Below are positions 61,530-64,000 of a DNA stretch of 64,000 bases, piece by piece. Position 1 is the stretch's first letter; every line of letters starts with the position of its first letter. The DNA lies in NCBI RefSeq assembly GCF_000971215.1, contig NZ_BBMA01000011.1, positions 1-64,000 on the forward strand. Direction: 5' to 3'. The DNA is from Demequina silvatica. GTDB taxonomy: Bacteria; Actinomycetota; Actinomycetes; Actinomycetales; Demequinaceae. The notes below the pieces were generated by a model. That model saw only the letters and a program-made list of their open reading frames with translations. It was not told the origin of the DNA and searched no databases. The position numbers and the translations under genes are program-made.

Positions 61530-62420
61530 TCAGGGCGTCGCGAGCAGGTCCGCGTTGATCCCGTCGGTGAGCTCGCGGTCCACGGTCAGCGCGCGCCCGT
61601 CGAGCGCGCGCACCGGCCGCAGCAGCTGCACTGAGTCGGTGAGCCACACCTGCTCCGCCGCCTCGAGCTCCGCCACGGTGACGTCCCGGTACGCGCACGC
61701 GAAACCGCGCGCCTCGAGCGACGCGAACGCCGCGCGCTGCGCCGTGCCGTGGAGAAGCCCGCCCTCGGCGGCGGGGGTGACCACCGCATCGTCCACCCGG
61801 ACCAGGACGCTCGCGCGTGGGGCCTCGAGCACGTAGCCGTCGGTGGTGGTGAGGATCGCGTCCTCGAAGCCGCGGACCTTCGCGTGGCGCTCGGCGGCCA
61901 TGTTGACGGCGTAGGACAGCGTCTTGGCGCCGGCGAGCAGCCACGGCGCCCCCTCGCCCACGCCGCGCGCGTAGCCGCGGGAGAGCGTCATGACGCTCAC
62001 GCCCTCGGTGCGCTGGCGGGTGACGTCGGGGAACACGTCCGCGTACACGAACCCGGTGGGCCGTCCCGCGCCGGGGCCGTGCTCGGGACCGCGCGTGTAG
62101 ATGACCTTGGCGAGCGCGGTCGGGGGAGTGGTCGCCTCCTGCTCGAGCAGGGCGCGCACCGCGAGCACGATCGCGTCGCGCAGGCACCCCAGGTCCGGTG
62201 CGGGCAGCTCGAGCATCGCGGCGGACTGCGCGAGGCGCTCGAGGTGCGGCTCCAGGTCGTGCATCCGGCCGTGGTGGACGCCGACGGTCTCGAAGACGCC
62301 GTCGCCGCGCTGCAGGCCGGCATCCGTGGCGGTGGCGATCGGGGTGGACGGGTCGAGCAGGCGGCTGCCGGTGCCGGGCTGGCCGGCCGCGGGGCCGCCG
62401 CACAGGACGAGAGCGGGCAT
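61530..62420 (-). CDS. pabC: Class IV aminotransferase, aminodeoxychorismate lyase-like
   Basis: 296 residues, fold type IV PLP enzyme. GDGVFETVGVHHGRMHDLEP lies near residue 38. The PLP-Lys is in LAGAKTLSYAVNMAAERHAK near 168, then AILTTTDGYVLEAPRASVLV and VWLTDSVQLLRPV. It could make 4-aminobenzoate for folate, or act as a branched-chain/D-amino acid aminotransferase; the short N-terminus favours the former. GGAGG precedes the ATG. Confidence 0.82.
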   Translation of the reverse strand: MPALVLCGGPAAGQPGTGSRLLDPSTPIATATDAGLQRGDGVFETVGVHHGRMHDLEPHLERLAQSAAMLELPAPDLGCLRDAIVLAVRALLEQEATTPPTALAKVIYTRGPEHGPGAGRPTGFVYADVFPDVTRQRTEGVSVMTLSRGYARGVGEGAPWLLAGAKTLSYAVNMAAERHAKVRGFEDAILTTTDGYVLEAPRASVLVRVDDAVVTPAAEGGLLHGTAQRAAFASLEARGFACAYRDVTVAELEAAEQVWLTDSVQLLRPVRALDGRALTVDRELTDGINADLLATP

Positions 62421-62495
62421 GGCTACCTCCGTGTTCACCGTAGCGCGCCCACGCCGCGCGGGCGCGGGAGGGCGTGGGGCGGGCATCATGGGGTC

Positions 62496-63416
62496 ATGAC
62501 CGCGCCGTACACGCCCCCGACCATCGCCGACCTGGTGGGACACACCCCGGTGGTGCGGCTCCAGCGGCTCCCCGCGCCGGGCTCGGGCATGGTGCTCGCG
62601 AAGCTCGAGGGCGACAACCCGGCCGGGTCGGTCAAGGACCGCCCGGCGTTCTCGATGATCGACGCCGCGGAGCGCGACGGCCGCATCGCGCCCGGCTCCA
62701 CGCTGGTCGAGGCGACCAGCGGCAACACCGGCATCGCGCTCGCCGCGGCGGCCGCCGTCAAGGGCTACCGGATGATCCTGGTGATGCCGGAGGGGTCGTC
62801 GCGGGAGCGTTCGCTGTCGATGACGGCGTACGGCGCGGAGGTGGTGGAGACGCACCGCGAGGGCGGCATGGAGTTGGCCCGCGACGTGGCCGAGCAGATC
62901 GCCCTCGACACCGGCGCCATCCGGCTGGACCAGTTCGCCAACCCCGCCAACCCCATCGCGCACGAGCGGGGCACCGGACCCGAGATCTGGGAGCAGACCC
63001 GAGGCACCGTGACGCACGTGGTGTCCTCGATGGGCACCACCGGCACGGTCACCGGGCTGTCGCGCGCGCTCCACGCGCTGGCGCCTCACGTCAAGGTGAT
63101 CGGCGTGCAGCCCGCGCCGGGTGCCGCGATCCCCGGCATCCGGGCGTGGTCGCCCGAGTACCTGCCCGCGGTGTTCGACCCCACCCACATAGCCGAGGTG
63201 CGCACCGTCACGCAGGAGGCCGCGGTCGAGACCACGCGCGCGCTGGCCCGCCGCGAAGGACTGCTGGTGGGGATGAGCAGCGGGGGAGCGGCGGCGGTGG
63301 CCCTCGAGATCGCCGCCGAGGACCCGACCGCGACCGTGGTGTTCATCGCGTGCGACCGCGGGGACCGCTACCTGTCGACCACGCTGTTCGAGGCGGACGC
63401 CCCCGTCACCCGGTGA
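62496..63416 (+). CDS. cysM: Cysteine synthase B-type O-acetylserine sulfhydrylase
   Basis: 306 residues, fold type II PLP enzyme. The PLP-Lys is in GDNPAGSVKDRPAFSMIDAA near residue 45, the substrate loop is VEATSGNTGIALA near 70, and SSMGTTGTVTGLSRAL is the phosphate-binding region near 174. The short active-site wording and length fit CysM rather than CysK. It makes cysteine from O-acetyl- or O-phosphoserine. The 3' end overlaps the next convergent gene by 11 nt. Confidence 0.9.
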   Translation: MTAPYTPPTIADLVGHTPVVRLQRLPAPGSGMVLAKLEGDNPAGSVKDRPAFSMIDAAERDGRIAPGSTLVEATSGNTGIALAAAAAVKGYRMILVMPEGSSRERSLSMTAYGAEVVETHREGGMELARDVAEQIALDTGAIRLDQFANPANPIAHERGTGPEIWEQTRGTVTHVVSSMGTTGTVTGLSRALHALAPHVKVIGVQPAPGAAIPGIRAWSPEYLPAVFDPTHIAEVRTVTQEAAVETTRALARREGLLVGMSSGGAAAVALEIAAEDPTATVVFIACDRGDRYLSTTLFEADAPVTR

Positions 63417-64000
63417 CGGCCGCGCAGTCCCCCGAGCGGTTCACGAACCCGGCCGGACCGGGCACGTCCAGCGGCGACCAGTGGGCCGTGCGCCCGCTCG
63501 CCGGCGTGGACACCCACACGCAGAACGCGTCCGCGCCGCCCGCGACGTAGCCGCCGAGCTCGACGCCCTCGGACGCGGGGATGGTCGCGTACGGGGTGCC
63601 GTCGGTGAGGACCAGGTAGTCGCCGGCGACCTCGGCCACCTCGACCGCGGCTTCGGGGTCCTCGACCAGCGCCGCGACGATGGTCACGCCGAGCGCGTCG
63701 AGGTCGATGCGGGCCCGCGAGGCGAGCGCCTTCGCGCCGTCGCGCGCGCCCTCCGTCGCGGCCTGCGCGGACGGCGACGCCAGGGAACCCGGGTCGTTCT
63801 GCTCGGGGTCATTCATGCGGTCCGTCTGCGCGATCGCCGCGATGGTGACCAGCGCGATGCCCAGCAGCAGCGTGGACGCGAGGACGCCGAGCACGGCGGC
63901 CAGGCCCAGGCGGTGGCGCTGGGCGGGTGCGGGCTCGGGCTCCGTTTCCACCGGGCGCGCGTGCGCGGTCCAGCCCGTCCCGTCCCAGTAGCGCATCACC
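63406..64000 (-). CDS. DUF2510 membrane protein, 5' end outside window
   Basis: About 197 residues visible. The first visible residues MMRYWDGTGWTAH are the C-terminal half of a DUF2510 motif (R-Y-W-D-G-x-x-W-T), so the true start lies beyond base 64000. One membrane helix (LAAVLGVLASTLLLGIALVT) follows, then an external domain with a Cys pair (AFCVW and GDCAA). DUF2510 is thought to sense or anchor at the envelope; the outer domain is unrecognised. Confidence 0.75.
   Translation of the reverse strand, partial: VMRYWDGTGWTAHARPVETEPEPAPAQRHRLGLAAVLGVLASTLLLGIALVTIAAIAQTDRMNDPEQNDPGSLASPSAQAATEGARDGAKALASRARIDLDALGVTIVAALVEDPEAAVEVAEVAGDYLVLTDGTPYATIPASEGVELGGYVAGGADAFCVWVSTPASGRTAHWSPLDVPGPAGFVNRSGDCAAVTG

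Larger units (their letters stand above)
4890..61794. repeat. Dispersed word GGACGATGCG (about 34 perfect copies)
   Basis: First base of each perfect 10-mer. Plus orientation: 6120, 20522, 22415, 28363, 29557, 33026, 36549, 41942, 44964, 45697, 53947, 56933, 59408, 61044. Minus orientation (CGCATCGTCC): 4890, 6099, 11413, 16899, 18596, 24146, 26148, 30748, 32166, 34358, 35856, 45003, 45881, 47235, 48916, 55032, 55615, 57162, 60621, 61785. Extended consensus is about GGGGACGATGCGCGGGYC. Near-matches include 9354, 13669, 18902, 23187, 34023, 39069 and 48001. Counted by eye. Confidence 0.85.

Overview
The window is very GC-rich chromosomal DNA of an actinobacterium, most likely Micrococcales (Cellulomonas/Demequina-like). 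The evidence is the codon use, the overlapping ATGA/GTGA gene junctions, TANNNT -10 boxes placed 6 nt before start codons, a translational ileS T-box, a SigK-RskA pair and families such as DUF6318, DUF6226 and DUF6390. No rRNA, tRNA, CRISPR array or intact insertion sequence was recognised.

Layout. Bases 1-4.8 kb are an AT-richer accessory segment with two minus-strand gene pairs that look like defence modules: a DUF3696-type AAA ATPase with a PIN-like protein, and a GIY-YIG/DUF2075 helicase with a MazG-type pyrophosphohydrolase. From 4.9 to 26.2 kb lies a group 3b [NiFe] sulfhydrogenase locus split in two. hydB (4966-6111) stands alone. hydG-hydD-hydA, a maturation protease, hypC, an EamA permease, a DUF6390 protein and a CbiM/NikM-type metal permease follow at 20.1-26.2 kb. 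Each half begins with a near-copy of the same promoter: a DosR-like box, TAGCGT, AGGAGG and the first codons. Between the halves are a two-gene sensor-kinase-like unit, a decayed tandem duplication, HicAB, a GNAT/DUF1778 toxin-antitoxin pair, an MntA/HepT pair and a complete Wadjet (JetABCD) anti-plasmid system. At 26.2-28.5 kb are structured intergenic DNA, a DUF3800 gene, a second HicAB-like pair and an acetyltransferase.

The rest is mostly core genome: sbcCD; small membrane proteins sharing a novel upstream motif; glpD and glpK; a hexapeptide acyltransferase; a YbaK-like deacylase; a Na+/H+ antiporter; and dipZ, a Met-rich lipoprotein gene, sigK and rskA, with two SigK-type promoters. These are followed by a patatin, a PlsC-like acyltransferase, lipoproteins, a PQQ-type sugar dehydrogenase, a DUF885 protein, VOC/YCII proteins, T-box-ileS, a thiosulfate sulfurtransferase, a PabC-like lyase and cysM.

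The most unusual signal is not a gene. The 10-mer GGACGATGCG (extended consensus about GGGGACGATGCGCGGGYC) occurs about 34 times by eye, on both strands, in coding and intergenic DNA. Composition predicts well under one copy. In genes it is almost always read as Asp-Asp-Ala or Ala-Ser-Ser at permissive positions, and it sometimes forms inverted pairs. It is absent from the first 4.8 kb. It behaves like a DNA-uptake-type or chromosome-organising word.
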